Origin: Lachnospiraceae bacterium KM106-2
GTDB lineage: Bacteria; Bacillota; Clostridia; Lachnospirales; Lachnospiraceae
Assembly: GCA_009731425.1 (NCBI GenBank)
Contig: AP018794.1
Span: forward strand, 1,557,960-1,621,959
DNA: 64,000 bases
Direction of reading: 5' to 3'
In this document: one piece after another, positions 9,281 to 18,500 of the stretch
Numbering within the stretch: position 1 is the stretch's first letter
Layout: each line of letters begins with the position of its first letter
The notes under the pieces: generated by a model
Told to the model about the DNA's origin: nothing
The model's input: the letters and a program-made list of their open reading frames with translations, nothing else
The model's database searches: none
Program-made: the position numbers and the translations under genes

Positions 9281-9342
9281 ATATTACCATCTTACAAACG
9301 GAAACTTAAATAAAAATGAGTAATTTCTTAATAATTCTTAAT
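9281..9342 (-). promoter_or_regulatory. Putative promoter with 10-bp-spaced direct repeat
   Basis: On the minus strand, the octamer ATTAAGAA occurs twice (9342-9335 and 9332-9325), exactly 10 bp apart, the usual spacing of tandem OmpR-family sites. A weak -35 (TTAAGT, 9309-9304) and a -10-like TAATAT (9286-9281) lie downstream with a 17-bp spacer. A weak -35 with an upstream tandem site fits activation by a response regulator, perhaps the neighbouring one. The binding claim is inference. Confidence 0.35.
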
Positions 9343-9351
9343 AGACACAAT

Positions 9352-9383
9352 AAAAAAGCTACTTCATAAGAAGTAGCTTTTTT
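9352..9383. terminator. Rho-independent terminator after the deoxynucleoside kinase gene
   Basis: A perfect 14-bp stem (9352-9365 with 9370-9383) with an ATAA loop; the stem arms carry six A and six T. It terminates the minus-strand kinase gene and is symmetric. Confidence 0.85.
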
Positions 9384-9431
9384 ATAGACATTTACTTTAA
9401 CACCCTAGTCTTTTCTAGGGGAAAAGTTATG
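9383..9431 (-). other. Conserved 49-nt element before a terminator (copy 1)
   Basis: On the minus strand it begins with CATAACTTTTCCCCTAG, overlapping the kinase stop codon, then AAAAGACTAGGG, and ends AGTAAATGTCTATA just before the terminator stem. CCCTAG and CTAGGG form a hairpin. A similar 50-nt element occurs at 53802-53851, also on the minus strand and also just before a terminator. It could be a 3'-UTR element, a small RNA end or a repeat family; no known class was recognised. Confidence 0.5.
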
Positions 9432-10077
9432 AACGGAACTGTTTTAATTTTTCCTCTACTTGTTGAATGACACGAACTTTATCGTCTTCGTTGCTTACAA
9501 TATCTGTTTGATCCATGTCAATGATCAATACTTGGCTAGCATCATAATGATTTTGCACCCAATTGTCATATCCTTCCCATAAGAAACGATAGTACTGCTC
9601 GAGGCTTTCATCAATTTCAAAATCACGGCCGCGTTTACGAATGCGATCTAGAACCGTCTCAAAGCTTCCTTTTAGATAAACCATTAAGTCAGGCGCTTTC
9701 TTTGGTAATTCCTCTAGTTCATCCATCATATTGGATAAAAGATTCTCATACACTTCCATTTCCAAGTCAGAGATACGTCCTAATTCTAGATTCTTTCTCG
9801 CAAAATACCAGTCTTCATAAATACTACGGTCTAATACATTATTCTCATCTACAAGAGCTTTCTTGATCGCTTTAAATCTTGTATCTAAAAACCAAAGCTG
9901 TAAAAGGAATGGATATCTTTTTTCTAGAATTTCATCCTCAGAAGCGGTATAAAATAACGGTAATATTTTATTATCCTCTACGCTTTCATAAAATACTTCC
10001 GTTTGAAAATGGTCAGCCAATAATTCTGCCATCGTAGTCTTGCCAAGACCAATCATTCCCCCGATTACAAGCACCAC
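9427..10077 (-). CDS. Deoxynucleoside kinase (dAK/dGK-like)
   Basis: A 216-residue cytoplasmic kinase that would phosphorylate deoxynucleosides in salvage. The P-loop GGMIGLGKTT is at 6-15, the DRS motif in LDRSIYEDWY at 83-85, and a lid-like Arg-rich stretch DRIRKRGRDFE near 142-152. Length and motifs match the dCK/dGK family; the exact base specificity cannot be read. The start is GTG, 6 nt after AAGGA. It follows yjdM by 16 bp, probably in one transcript, and is followed by a conserved element and terminator. Confidence 0.88.
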   Translation of the reverse strand: MVLVIGGMIGLGKTTMAELLADHFQTEVFYESVEDNKILPLFYTASEDEILEKRYPFLLQLWFLDTRFKAIKKALVDENNVLDRSIYEDWYFARKNLELGRISDLEMEVYENLLSNMMDELEELPKKAPDLMVYLKGSFETVLDRIRKRGRDFEIDESLEQYYRFLWEGYDNWVQNHYDASQVLIIDMDQTDIVSNEDDKVRVIQQVEEKLKQFRS

Positions 10078-10093
10078 AACTCATCCTTCCTTC

Positions 10094-10435
10094 TTACAAT
10101 TTCTTGACAAATTCAGACTTTAAGCTCATGGCGCCGATTCCATCAATTTTACAATCGATATCATGATCTCCTTCTACAAGGCGAATATTTTTCACTTTCG
10201 TTCCTTGTTTGACTACAAGAGAACTTCCTTTGATCTTTAGATCTTTGATTACTGTAACAGAATCCCCATCGTTTAAGATATTTCCATTTACATCTTTTAC
10301 AACATAAGCTTCCTCTTCTGCTTCAGTCTCTTGTCCTGCCATCCATTCATATGCACATTCAGGGCATACAAGCATGTGTCCATCCTCATAAACATATTCT
10401 GAATTACATTTTGGGCAGTTTGGTAGGTTTTGCAT
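10094..10435 (-). CDS. yjdM: YjdM/PhnA-like zinc-ribbon protein
   Basis: A 113-residue protein with a four-Cys zinc ribbon (CPKC at 7-10, CPEC at 24-27) and the C-terminal PhnA core with [15 protein letters not shown] and [10 protein letters not shown]. The family was named after the phn operon but its function is not settled. I start at the ATG 7 nt after GGAG (10435); an ATG at 10486 falls inside the -35 box of the promoter found here. The length from the chosen start matches the usual 110-115 residues. Confidence 0.9.
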   Translation of the reverse strand: MQNLPNCPKCNSEYVYEDGHMLVCPECAYEWMAGQETEAEEEAYVVKDVNGNILNDGDSVTVIKDLKIKGSSLVVKQGTKVKNIRLVEGDHDIDCKIDGIGAMSLKSEFVKKL

Positions 10436-10457
10436 TTCAATTCTCCATTTCATCTTT

Positions 10458-10486
10458 ATAATAAGTCTGTTATTTGATATGTCCAA
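10458..10486 (-). promoter_or_regulatory. Promoter of yjdM and the deoxynucleoside kinase gene
   Basis: On the minus strand, TTGGAC (10486-10481), a 17-bp spacer and TATTAT (10463-10458). The -10 box lies 22 bp before the chosen ATG. Confidence 0.6.
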
Positions 10487-10530
10487 AAATACACGACTTT
10501 ATACTTATATCATATTTTGTCGAAACGAAC

Positions 10531-10551
10531 AAGGGGCATTATCTGCCCCTT
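10531..10551. terminator. Hairpin, possible weak terminator
   Basis: AAGGGGCA (10531-10538) pairs with TGCCCCTT (10544-10551) around a 5-nt loop. The minus-strand tail is only TTGTTCG, so termination would be weak. The stem contains the stop codon of the 39-residue ORF. Confidence 0.4.
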
Positions 10552-10658
10552 TTCACTTTCTTTTTCTTTTTTGTCGGATCGATCTGCTTATCCGTAATAC
10601 AATTTACCCTAGTCATCGGAATCGTATTGTTCCATAACAGGTTCTCTTTGAAATTCAT
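10539..10658 (-). CDS. Small basic ORF, 39 residues
   Basis: The ORF starts at an ATG 6 nt after AAGGTGAT and encodes MNFKENLLWNNTI, a middle PMTRVNC region, and a lysine-rich tail ending KKVKRGR. Its stop lies in the hairpin at 10531-10551. It fills the gap between the aldo/keto reductase and yjdM genes, on the same strand. Family not recognised. The ribosome site and the tidy ending in a hairpin support it; its short length is against. Confidence 0.4.
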   Translation of the reverse strand: MNFKENLLWNNTIPMTRVNCITDKQIDPTKKKKKVKRGR

Positions 10659-10740
10659 ATCAAATCACCTTCAAACGGCTTTTCCTTTTTTCCTACTATA
10701 TTGTATGCAGTAATGGATAACGAATGCGACATTTTTTTCC

Positions 10741-11865
10741 CTACTTTTCAAAATAGTTCGCAACTTTCTTTAGGTTCTCAATGATCGATAAATGTTGTGG
10801 ACATACACCCTCACATTGGCCACATGCAATACACTCACTTGCCTTGCCAAAGGTCTTATTCAGATTAGTATAATACTCTCCTTGGGATGTCCAATCCTTC
10901 TTTGTTGTCTCCTGTTTATCTGCATTATATAAAGAAAAATATTTCGGTATGGCAATATTCATCGGACAGCCATCCGTACAATAAGAGCATCCTGTACAAG
11001 GAATCATAATATTCGAATTGATCAAATCGACTGCCTTGGTTACAATTCTTTCTTCCTCTTCATTTAGTGGCTTAAAATCACTCATATAACTAGTATTATC
11101 CAGTAATTGTTCCATGTTACTCATCCCGCTTAATACCATCATGACATTCTCTTTACTTGCGGCAAACCGGATAGCCCAAGAAGATATCGAGAGATCAGGA
11201 TGATAGCTTTTTAAGATGTCTTCCACTCTTTGTGGTACCTCTGCAAGAGTACCTCCCTTAACCGGCTCCATAACAATAACTGGTTTTCCATGCTTTTTGG
11301 CTACTTCATAACATTTTCGTGACTGTACTCCCTCACTGTCCCAATCAAGATAGTTCAGCTGAAGCTGTACGAATTCCATTTCCGGATGCTCCGTAAGGAT
11401 CTGATCTAATAATTTAGCATTGTCATGAAAAGAGAAACCGATTTTCTTTACCAATCCCTCTTCCTTCTTCTTTACTAACCAATTAAAACAATCTAATTTA
11501 TTATAGATATCATAATGATGGGAGCCCATATCATGTAACAAATAATAATCAAAATAAGTAACTCCTGTCTTATGTAACTGTTCCTGAAAGATTCGATCTC
11601 GGTCCTCTTTTGTCTTAATAAAACCTGCATGTAATTTGGTAGCAAGTGTATAGACTTCTCTTGGATAACGATCCACTAATACTACTTTCGCTGCATTTTC
11701 ACTTTTGAATCCACAGTACATCCAAGCCGTATCAAAGTAAGTAAAGCCTCGTTCTAAGAAGATATCTACCATCTTCTTGGTTTGCTCGATATCAATGCTA
11801 GTTGGATCATTTACATTGAGTAATGGCAGTCTCATTAAGCCAAATCCTAACTTTTTATCATTCAT
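10741..11865 (-). CDS. Aldo/keto reductase with C-terminal 4Fe-4S ferredoxin domain
   Basis: A 374-residue protein. The AKR barrel (about 1-280) has a complete tetrad: D45, Y50, K77 and H111. The C-terminal part carries two Cys clusters, CTGCSYCTDGCP (about 295) and CIACGQCEGVCP (about 348), typical of 4Fe-4S sites. This AKR plus ferredoxin form is common in anaerobic Clostridia and probably transfers electrons from Fe-S clusters to a carbonyl or quinone-like substrate. The substrate is unknown. AAAGGAG precedes the ATG. Confidence 0.9.
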   Translation of the reverse strand: MNDKKLGFGLMRLPLLNVNDPTSIDIEQTKKMVDIFLERGFTYFDTAWMYCGFKSENAAKVVLVDRYPREVYTLATKLHAGFIKTKEDRDRIFQEQLHKTGVTYFDYYLLHDMGSHHYDIYNKLDCFNWLVKKKEEGLVKKIGFSFHDNAKLLDQILTEHPEMEFVQLQLNYLDWDSEGVQSRKCYEVAKKHGKPVIVMEPVKGGTLAEVPQRVEDILKSYHPDLSISSWAIRFAASKENVMMVLSGMSNMEQLLDNTSYMSDFKPLNEEEERIVTKAVDLINSNIMIPCTGCSYCTDGCPMNIAIPKYFSLYNADKQETTKKDWTSQGEYYTNLNKTFGKASECIACGQCEGVCPQHLSIIENLKKVANYFEK

Positions 11866-11891
11866 ATTCCTTCTCCTTTTCTATTTTGATT

Positions 11892-12470
11892 TTATGTACG
11901 AAATACAAGATCACAATGTTCTTTTACCTTATATTTTTGAAAATACGCTTCTTCTAGAGGAATCCATTTTCTCTCAAATAAAATTGCATTGTAAGCTCCA
12001 TTGCGTGCCTGAATGCGTCGCATCTGCTCATCAGTTTCCACATCTAAAAATATCGCCATATCATAATAGTTTCTAAGCGAAGGATGACAGCTATAGGAGC
12101 CTTCGATCAGACTGATCTTAGAAGGAGAGACTTTGATTTCATCTAATAATCGTTGTTGTCTGCAACTGTAAGGACGATAAGAAAATGATTCTTTTTTACC
12201 TAAAGGACGTAATATATCTTGCTCAAAGCGTTCATGATCTATAGTCTCACCTGTTTTGGCAAGTCGTTCTTTGGTACGCTGTCCTGGACGTAAGAAAAAA
12301 TCATCCATATGAAAAACATTGCAGGGTATCTCTTTCTCTAACTGCCTTGCAAGTGTCGTCTTGCCTGCACAACATCTTCCATCAATCGCTATTACAAGAG
12401 AGGATTTCTCTTCCAATTGTTCCGTTATCTTCAGTTCGATAATCGATAACATCGTTTCCATTTGCTCCAT
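11892..12470 (-). CDS. Uridine-kinase-like P-loop kinase
   Basis: A 192-residue P-loop protein with Walker A GRCCAGKTT (31-39) after a hydrophobic strand (LVIAID), and HMDDFFLRPGQR, the typical substrate-side motif of the uridine kinase/phosphoribulokinase superfamily. A C-terminal RRIQARNG helix fits the lid. No good ribosome site was found: the ATG is 9 nt after the stop of the upstream ECF gene, so it may rely on coupled translation. Substrate unknown (nucleoside, pantothenate or sugar are all possible). Confidence 0.75.
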   Translation of the reverse strand: MEQMETMLSIIELKITEQLEEKSSLVIAIDGRCCAGKTTLARQLEKEIPCNVFHMDDFFLRPGQRTKERLAKTGETIDHERFEQDILRPLGKKESFSYRPYSCRQQRLLDEIKVSPSKISLIEGSYSCHPSLRNYYDMAIFLDVETDEQMRRIQARNGAYNAILFERKWIPLEEAYFQKYKVKEHCDLVFRT

Positions 12471-12479
12471 TTTAATCAG

Positions 12480-13031
12480 TTACCCTATTCTCTTTCTTCT
12501 GATTTGAAATCTAACCAAGCCAGTTTGATTGAGAGTTATCATGATTGCAGGAATTAAAATGAGCTGAATAATGATTCCCGGCACTGCATTAAGAAATGCT
12601 CCTGCAACGAATAATTTCATAGTAAAACCGCCCTTACCGACTCCTAGCAAGATCATCTCAGCAATGCCCCATACCACTCTTCCAGCAATCATAGCTATGA
12701 TCATGCAACGATAGAGGGCTACGATACATTTCCATTTGGAATGCTCATACAGATAGCCGATCATAATTCCGTAGGTAGCAAGTTCCAATGCCATAGCAAT
12801 TCCTGTTGGATAAATGGGTGGCATTCCAAATAATAAAAACCGAAACAACGGTAAAATAACTCCAACAATACCTCCGAACTGCCAGCCACAAAGTAAGCCG
12901 CAAAGCAGAACTGGAATATGCATCGGTAACAGCATTTTTCCAACGGCCGGAATCTGTCCGGTAAAGAACGGGAGTAATAATCCGATGGCAATAAAAATTG
13001 CCGATAATGTTAACTTTTTTAGATTGTTCAT
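12480..13031 (-). CDS. ECF transporter S component (substrate-binding membrane subunit)
   Basis: A 183-residue integral membrane protein with about six helices. It has the KLTLSAIFIAIGLLLPF start and the AGAFLNAVPGIIIQL end typical of S components that join a shared EcfAAT module to import vitamins. The substrate cannot be told; a vitamin such as pantothenate is possible. I chose the ATG at 13031, 8 nt after GGAG. A longer reading from a GTG at 13073 would begin upstream of the -10 box of the promoter found here. Confidence 0.8.
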   Translation of the reverse strand: MNNLKKLTLSAIFIAIGLLLPFFTGQIPAVGKMLLPMHIPVLLCGLLCGWQFGGIVGVILPLFRFLLFGMPPIYPTGIAMALELATYGIMIGYLYEHSKWKCIVALYRCMIIAMIAGRVVWGIAEMILLGVGKGGFTMKLFVAGAFLNAVPGIIIQLILIPAIMITLNQTGLVRFQIRRKRIG

Positions 13032-13063
13032 CTTCTCGTCTCCTCTTTCTCTCATTTCTTTTA

Positions 13064-13092
13064 ACATAACCACTTTCCCTTTATATTGTCAA
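13064..13092 (-). promoter_or_regulatory. Promoter of the ECF S-component gene
   Basis: On the minus strand, TTGACA (13092-13087), a 17-bp spacer and TTATGT (13069-13064). This position rules out a start at 13073. No riboswitch-like leader fits in the 30-nt space that follows. Confidence 0.65.
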
Positions 13093-13111
13093 GTTCTGGA
13101 AATGGCATTTC

Positions 13112-13145
13112 AAAAAAAGAAGAGCCTCTTAACAAAGCTCTTCTT
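13112..13145 (-). terminator. Rho-independent terminator
   Basis: AAGAAGAGC (13117-13125) pairs with GCTCTTCTT (13137-13145). On the minus strand it is followed by a run of T, so it ends the small HMA-like gene. Confidence 0.8.
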
Positions 13146-13161
13146 CCTTTATTTAAAATTA

Positions 13162-13389
13162 CTATTCAAATGTATACTCAATGACACATCCTGAATCAAT
13201 CTTTTTACATGTCTCAATTACCTTGATCATTATCTCGTTATACAAGGAAGCATCTGCATCAATAATCAACTGATTCGACGATCTGTCAATGTTAATCTTG
13301 TGTACTCCATGTATATCCGATACTTGTTGTTCGATCTCCTTTGTGCACCCTTCACTCTTTAGATGGTAAATGCAATATCTTTTTGCCAA
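13162..13389 (-). CDS. Small HMA-fold-like protein without the CxxC site
   Basis: A 75-residue protein with the beta-alpha-beta spacing of heavy-metal-associated domains: YCIYHLKSEGCTKEIEQQV, then GVHKINIDRSSNQLIIDAD. The usual MxCxxC metal loop is reduced to one Cys (EGC), so copper binding is doubtful. The start is TTG, 6 nt after GGGGAG. It has its own promoter and terminator, so it is monocistronic. Assignment to the HMA superfamily rests on pattern only. Confidence 0.65.
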   Translation of the reverse strand: MAKRYCIYHLKSEGCTKEIEQQVSDIHGVHKINIDRSSNQLIIDADASLYNEIMIKVIETCKKIDSGCVIEYTFE

Positions 13390-13429
13390 TATTCGCTCCC
13401 CTTTACCTTCTTAATGTCGGCTGCTTTGG

Positions 13430-13458
13430 TATATATTTACAATACACCTTTTTTGCAA
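13430..13458 (-). promoter_or_regulatory. Promoter of the small HMA-like gene
   Basis: On the minus strand, TTGCAA (13458-13453), a 17-bp spacer and TATATA (13435-13430). Confidence 0.55.
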
Positions 13459-13473
13459 TCTTGACAAGCTTTT

Positions 13474-15474
13474 TTATTCTTCAACTTTGAACTGTTCTAA
13501 TCTTTCTACTACTTGTTGTGTCTTATCAGAAAGTTCAATTGCAAGGTCACGAACGCTATTGGAAACCTGCTGATTCACATCGATCGACGATTTTACTTCC
13601 TGTGTAGAGGCAGTGATTTCTTCTGCCACTGCTGTTACACTTGATACACTCTCGACAATGATATCTTTGTTTTCACCAATGTATTTAGCACTTGTATTCA
13701 TATCAAGAATATCAGCAGAGATATGAGTTACTTCATCTCCAATCTTTGTATACTGCTTAATGGAATCTTGAATCTGTTCCATCTGTTTCGTTAATTCACT
13801 CTGTAACTGTTCCGTATTATTTGACATTACTGTCGCCTTATCATCGATCTGGCTGATCAAATGATCGATCTTCGATGAAGAATCTTTAACCTGGTCAGCT
13901 AATTGACGAATTTCATCAGCAACGACAGCAAAACCTTTTCCGGCTTCTCCGGCTCTTGCTGCTTCGATAGATGCATTTAATGCAAGTAAGTTTGTCTGTC
14001 CTGCGATTTCATTAATTAATACCGTAATACTAGATACTTGTGATACATATTCATTTAGATCCGTCACGCTATCGGAAACTTCCTTAAAGATCTCTCCGGT
14101 CTGAGTAACACTATCTTTTAATGTATTACCGATCATATTTCCAGCTTCTGCAGATTGACTCATCTCTTGAATTTTTTCATAGATATCTTGGATTGATTTA
14201 ATAATTTCTTCGATCATAGAACCAAATACATCGATTCTCTGAGAGATTTCCACAAGATCAACCGATTGATTTTCTACACCAGCTGCCATTTGTGAAGTCG
14301 CTTCGCTAATATTAGAAGAGTTTCCTAACATTTGTTCTGCGTTGCTGTTTAATACTTCGGAACTATCCGATAATTGTTGCATTTCCTGTTTGATTCCTAC
14401 GATCATATTTTGTAAGCTGTCACGCATCTGTTCTAACCCATGCGCAGCAACTCCAACCTCATCTTCTAGGATCATGATCTTATCTGTGATCGGATTTCTA
14501 AAATCTCCACCCGCAAATTCGCCGATATGACTTGTTAATGAGATAATGGATTTTGTGATAAATCCAGCAAATACATAGGTAACAATACTACCTAATACCA
14601 TTAAGATCGCACTGATTGCAATCATTGCATACATTAAATTTTTTATCGGTTTATTCACTTCTGTTTGTTCTAAAATAGTTGCAACATACCATTCTGTATT
14701 TTTTACTTGGGTATAACTAATATTTTTCTCGCTACTATTTATTGTTAGTTTTGTATTTCCAGTCTTCCCTGATGTCATTGTACTATGAAGTTCTTTGATA
14801 CTTGCATCCGCATCTTTATCCGTAACTGGATTTTTATATTCAGTCGCAAGTGATTTCATGTTAGTTGTAATTAGTTCGCCAGCTTTGTTCATAACAAGAA
14901 AATTATATTTAACATCTGCAAATACGCTATTTAATTCTTCTCGGCTGAATATACCAGCGATAGCACCTGTGACCTTGTCATCTTTGTCTTTAACTGGAGC
15001 AATAAAATTGATTACTTCTGAGCCACCCACTTCTACAATTCCACTGATCGAGAACTCACCATTCATAGCCTTTTTAAAGTAATCCTTATCTTTAATACTT
15101 GGACTTCCATCTGTAAGTACCAATCCTTCTGCCGTAACAAATTTGATGGCATCGAAACTTGTATTTTCTTCTTCCTTTGTCATCATAGAACCGATTTGTT
15201 CATAAGTTGTTTTAGTTGCATTCTTTTGCCCAAATAATGGATTACGACCGATCTGTTCTAAACTTTGTTGCATCTTCATCACTTGGGTGCTTATCTCTGA
15301 AGTGATATTCATAACTCGCTGTTCTTGCAGTTCATCAATCTGTTTATTCAGTGAATTTCCAGCACCAAATGTTGCGAGTGCTGTTGTCGCCACACAGATT
15401 GCAAACACTAACAACCCGAAAATGACAGAAAGTCTTGTTCTTAGACTTCTATTTTTCTTTTTAAAAAATTTCAT
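13474..15474 (-). CDS. Methyl-accepting chemotaxis protein
   Basis: A 666-residue chemoreceptor. It has an N-terminal transmembrane helix (about 15-37), an extracytoplasmic Cache-like sensing domain (about 40-265), a second helix (about 275-300), a HAMP linker, and a long cytoplasmic signalling domain whose tip holds [20 protein letters not shown], the CheA/CheW contact. I start at the ATG 7 nt after AGGAGG (15474); a longer reading from 15525 starts within a candidate promoter. No chemotaxis or flagellar operon is in the window. The ligand is unknown. Confidence 0.92.
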   Translation of the reverse strand: MKFFKKKNRSLRTRLSVIFGLLVFAICVATTALATFGAGNSLNKQIDELQEQRVMNITSEISTQVMKMQQSLEQIGRNPLFGQKNATKTTYEQIGSMMTKEEENTSFDAIKFVTAEGLVLTDGSPSIKDKDYFKKAMNGEFSISGIVEVGGSEVINFIAPVKDKDDKVTGAIAGIFSREELNSVFADVKYNFLVMNKAGELITTNMKSLATEYKNPVTDKDADASIKELHSTMTSGKTGNTKLTINSSEKNISYTQVKNTEWYVATILEQTEVNKPIKNLMYAMIAISAILMVLGSIVTYVFAGFITKSIISLTSHIGEFAGGDFRNPITDKIMILEDEVGVAAHGLEQMRDSLQNMIVGIKQEMQQLSDSSEVLNSNAEQMLGNSSNISEATSQMAAGVENQSVDLVEISQRIDVFGSMIEEIIKSIQDIYEKIQEMSQSAEAGNMIGNTLKDSVTQTGEIFKEVSDSVTDLNEYVSQVSSITVLINEIAGQTNLLALNASIEAARAGEAGKGFAVVADEIRQLADQVKDSSSKIDHLISQIDDKATVMSNNTEQLQSELTKQMEQIQDSIKQYTKIGDEVTHISADILDMNTSAKYIGENKDIIVESVSSVTAVAEEITASTQEVKSSIDVNQQVSNSVRDLAIELSDKTQQVVERLEQFKVEE

Positions 15475-15505
15475 TTGTACTCCTCCTAATATTCCATATG
15501 TTAAT

Positions 15506-15532
15506 ATATCGACATTTTTCGTCATGATATTA
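15506..15532 (-). promoter_or_regulatory. Candidate sigma-28-type promoter of the chemoreceptor gene
   Basis: On the minus strand, TAAT (15532-15529), 15 bp and GTCGATAT (15513-15506) resemble the motility sigma consensus TAAA-N15-GCCGATAA. It ends 31 bp before the chosen start. This class of promoter is usual for chemoreceptors; the match is imperfect. Confidence 0.4.
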
Positions 15533-15578
15533 CATTTACTAAACTGGTAATATTAGGATTTATTTCATTTTTTTACAG

Positions 15579-18500
15579 TTAGAATAAGCGAATCTGTTCT
15601 GCTTCTTCTACTTTCACTTCAGACACTGTCATTGCCTGAACCTCTTCACCTTTGGCATGTTCCGCTTTCAGATATTGCATATTCTTCTTTAACATACTTG
15701 GGATCAAATTCAATACATAGATCTGATCAAAACGATTATAGATAGATTCTCCGCCAAGACCTGATAAACAAATCAACTGTGTATTTGTCTTCTTAGCAAT
15801 TTCCATCAATGGTTTTAATAAATGGGCCGCATTAGTCTGTGCAAATGGATTATCCATGATCAACACTTTACCTTCTTGTTTATTTACAAATAGATCGGTA
15901 TCTTCTCGTCTCATATAACACAATAAACTTGAAAGAATAACAAAGGCAGATAGAAAGCCTTCACCACCAGAGTTCTTGCTTACATCGGTCCAGCTGATCG
16001 GATATTCTTTTTCTTCCTCGATCTTATAAAGGCAGATTTCAATATTTCCAATACCAACAACTTGGTGATATAAGTTCTTAGTTGTGATTACTTTTGATAT
16101 TACTTCTTCGATATTTTCATTCTTATTAAAGCATTCCATGCATCGTTTCACAAGGGCGCTAAAGCAATCTTTTAAGTGCTGTTCATAAAGGACTTTTCCT
16201 TCTTCCCAGTCAGGTAGAATGATCTTAAGCATCTTAATTGATTTGCCACGGATCTGAATCGTTGAGTTACGATCGATCTTGCCTAAATTATCATGAACCT
16301 CATGAACATAATCTAACAACATAACCAAGACATTTTCTTCTTCCTGCGTAAGACAAGCTAAATCTACTTTTAACTTATCTAGGATGGCATCATAGGACTG
16401 CATCGTCATCATAAGATGTTCTTTACAATCTTTTGGCTTATCCATCATTTTCTCAAGTGCTTCTAATGGTTTGGCAAAGAAATCATCTTGATACATCTCT
16501 TTACGAAGCACTTTTGCTACCGTAGCCGCTAAGTTTTCCCTGTTTCCTCGAATGGATTCCTGTGCGGCACGATATTCCATTAACATCTCAGATTTCAATT
16601 CTTCGATCGTCTTTACGGTAAAATCAAGTTTGATTTCACTCGTACGTCTACAATATTCGAATCCGCTTAATCCAGATAATGCGATATCGAAACTATTGTG
16701 TTCTCTCTTCACTTCTTCTAATACTTGAAGAAGTGTGTTCTTATCGGCGATCTTGGCATTCTTTCGAGATGCAAAATTCGTTGCTGTGATCTGGTCTTTT
16801 GGCTTAACAACGCCTTTTCCAAGACGTTTTACCATCTGATCCGTAAGATATCTCACATCCTGATTTAATTTTGATAATTCAATTTCAATCGAATGGATTC
16901 CTTCTGACTGTGTCGTTTCTTCCGCACGTAGCTTTTCTAACTTTGTCATCAGTTCCGATTCTGCATAACGATTATAGGAAATTTTCTTATACGATTCATC
17001 TAAGACATTATATTGCTGCGCCTTAAAGGTAAGATCTTCACTTCGCTCTTCTAAGATTGTCTTGGCATCTCTAAGATTTTCTTCAATTACATGCTGTTCC
17101 TCATGAACTTGCTTTGAAATACTATCAAAACGCGCTTTTGCGGTATCATAATCAAAATCTTCTACGGCTTTTCCATTGACAAAAGTCTCATAAAGTCGTT
17201 TCTCATTCTTCTGATCTTTTAGGGCATCGAATTCGAAAGAGAGATCTCCATTGAGTCTGGCATTGCATTCTTCACAATCCTTTAACTTACGTTGTTTATC
17301 TTTTAATCCATCTAATAAAAAGATCGTTGCATTCTTTAATTTATTACGTCTTTCTAATTGTTCAATGTACTCTCGATAAGATGCTACTAATTCCTCAAAA
17401 TCCTTAATCTGCTCGATCATACGTGCTTTTGTCTGATCCATCTGATTAAGTTCTATGCTTATCTCATCCGACTCTTTTTGCAGTAGTGCCATACGAGTCA
17501 TAGATGCTGTCACCATCGCTTGTGCTTCTGATATCTTCTTCTCATTCTGCTTCTGAGCGGTTAAAAGGCTATCATATGATTTCTTAGTCATCTTCTGATA
17601 TTTGATCAAGTTCATCTTTTCTTCAAAAAACGTAATTTCCTGAGATAGCTGTTGAACATTCTCTTTTAGAGATGCAATCTTATCTTCTTGTTTCTTAAGT
17701 AATGATTCTAACCCCTCTTTATTTAAGAGATTATGATTAAACGATACATAGAAGCTGACTGCACCAAACTGATAGATTCTGCTATTCTTTTCGCTAGTCA
17801 GTTTTTCTTCTAACTGCTCTCTAACTACGATTGGTACTGGTGATGACGTATAGACATTCATATTTGCATTTTCTAATTTGATCATGTCTTGCTGCGTCAT
17901 GACAAGGGCATAAGGTAAGAATGGATTGGCTTTTATCACTGCATCCAGTTTTTCTTGCTCTAAGGCATTCTCTTTCAGCCATTCCATCCCATATACATAT
18001 GCAATTTCTTGTTCTTTCAACTGGCTTTCGAATTCTTTCGGAAGTTCTAAGACTTTGCCTGACTTTAACTTATCATACTCCGCCTGCTCTTTATCTGCTT
18101 TCGCCATGACCGCATGAAGTTCAGCCTTTTCAGAAAGGATTCGTTTCTCAAATTCCAAAAGGATCTTCTCTCGTTCAAATACATCCTCTTCTCCTAATTT
18201 CACATAAGGAAGTAAGGTTTTACGAACGATGATCTCCTCTTCGAATTCGTTTTTTTGTTCTGCAAGACGAATTTGATCTAGTTTAAGCAGAGATAGACTT
18301 TCCTTTGCTTCTTCCAGCGTATGTCCTAACTCATTACTTTCTTCTTTTATCTCTTCTCGTTTACGGATTGCCTGCTTCTTATGATCCTCGATCTGTTCGA
18401 TTTTCTCTGTATAAGCAACCTTTCTCTCATCTAAAGTTCCCGGTTCGTAATCACCTAAGATATTACGCTGTAACTGTTCCTCATAACGATCATTAAACTT

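Noticed and set aside
13032..13160. Riboswitch upstream of the ECF transporter gene
   Set aside because: The promoter leaves only about 30 nt of leader, too short for a known aptamer.
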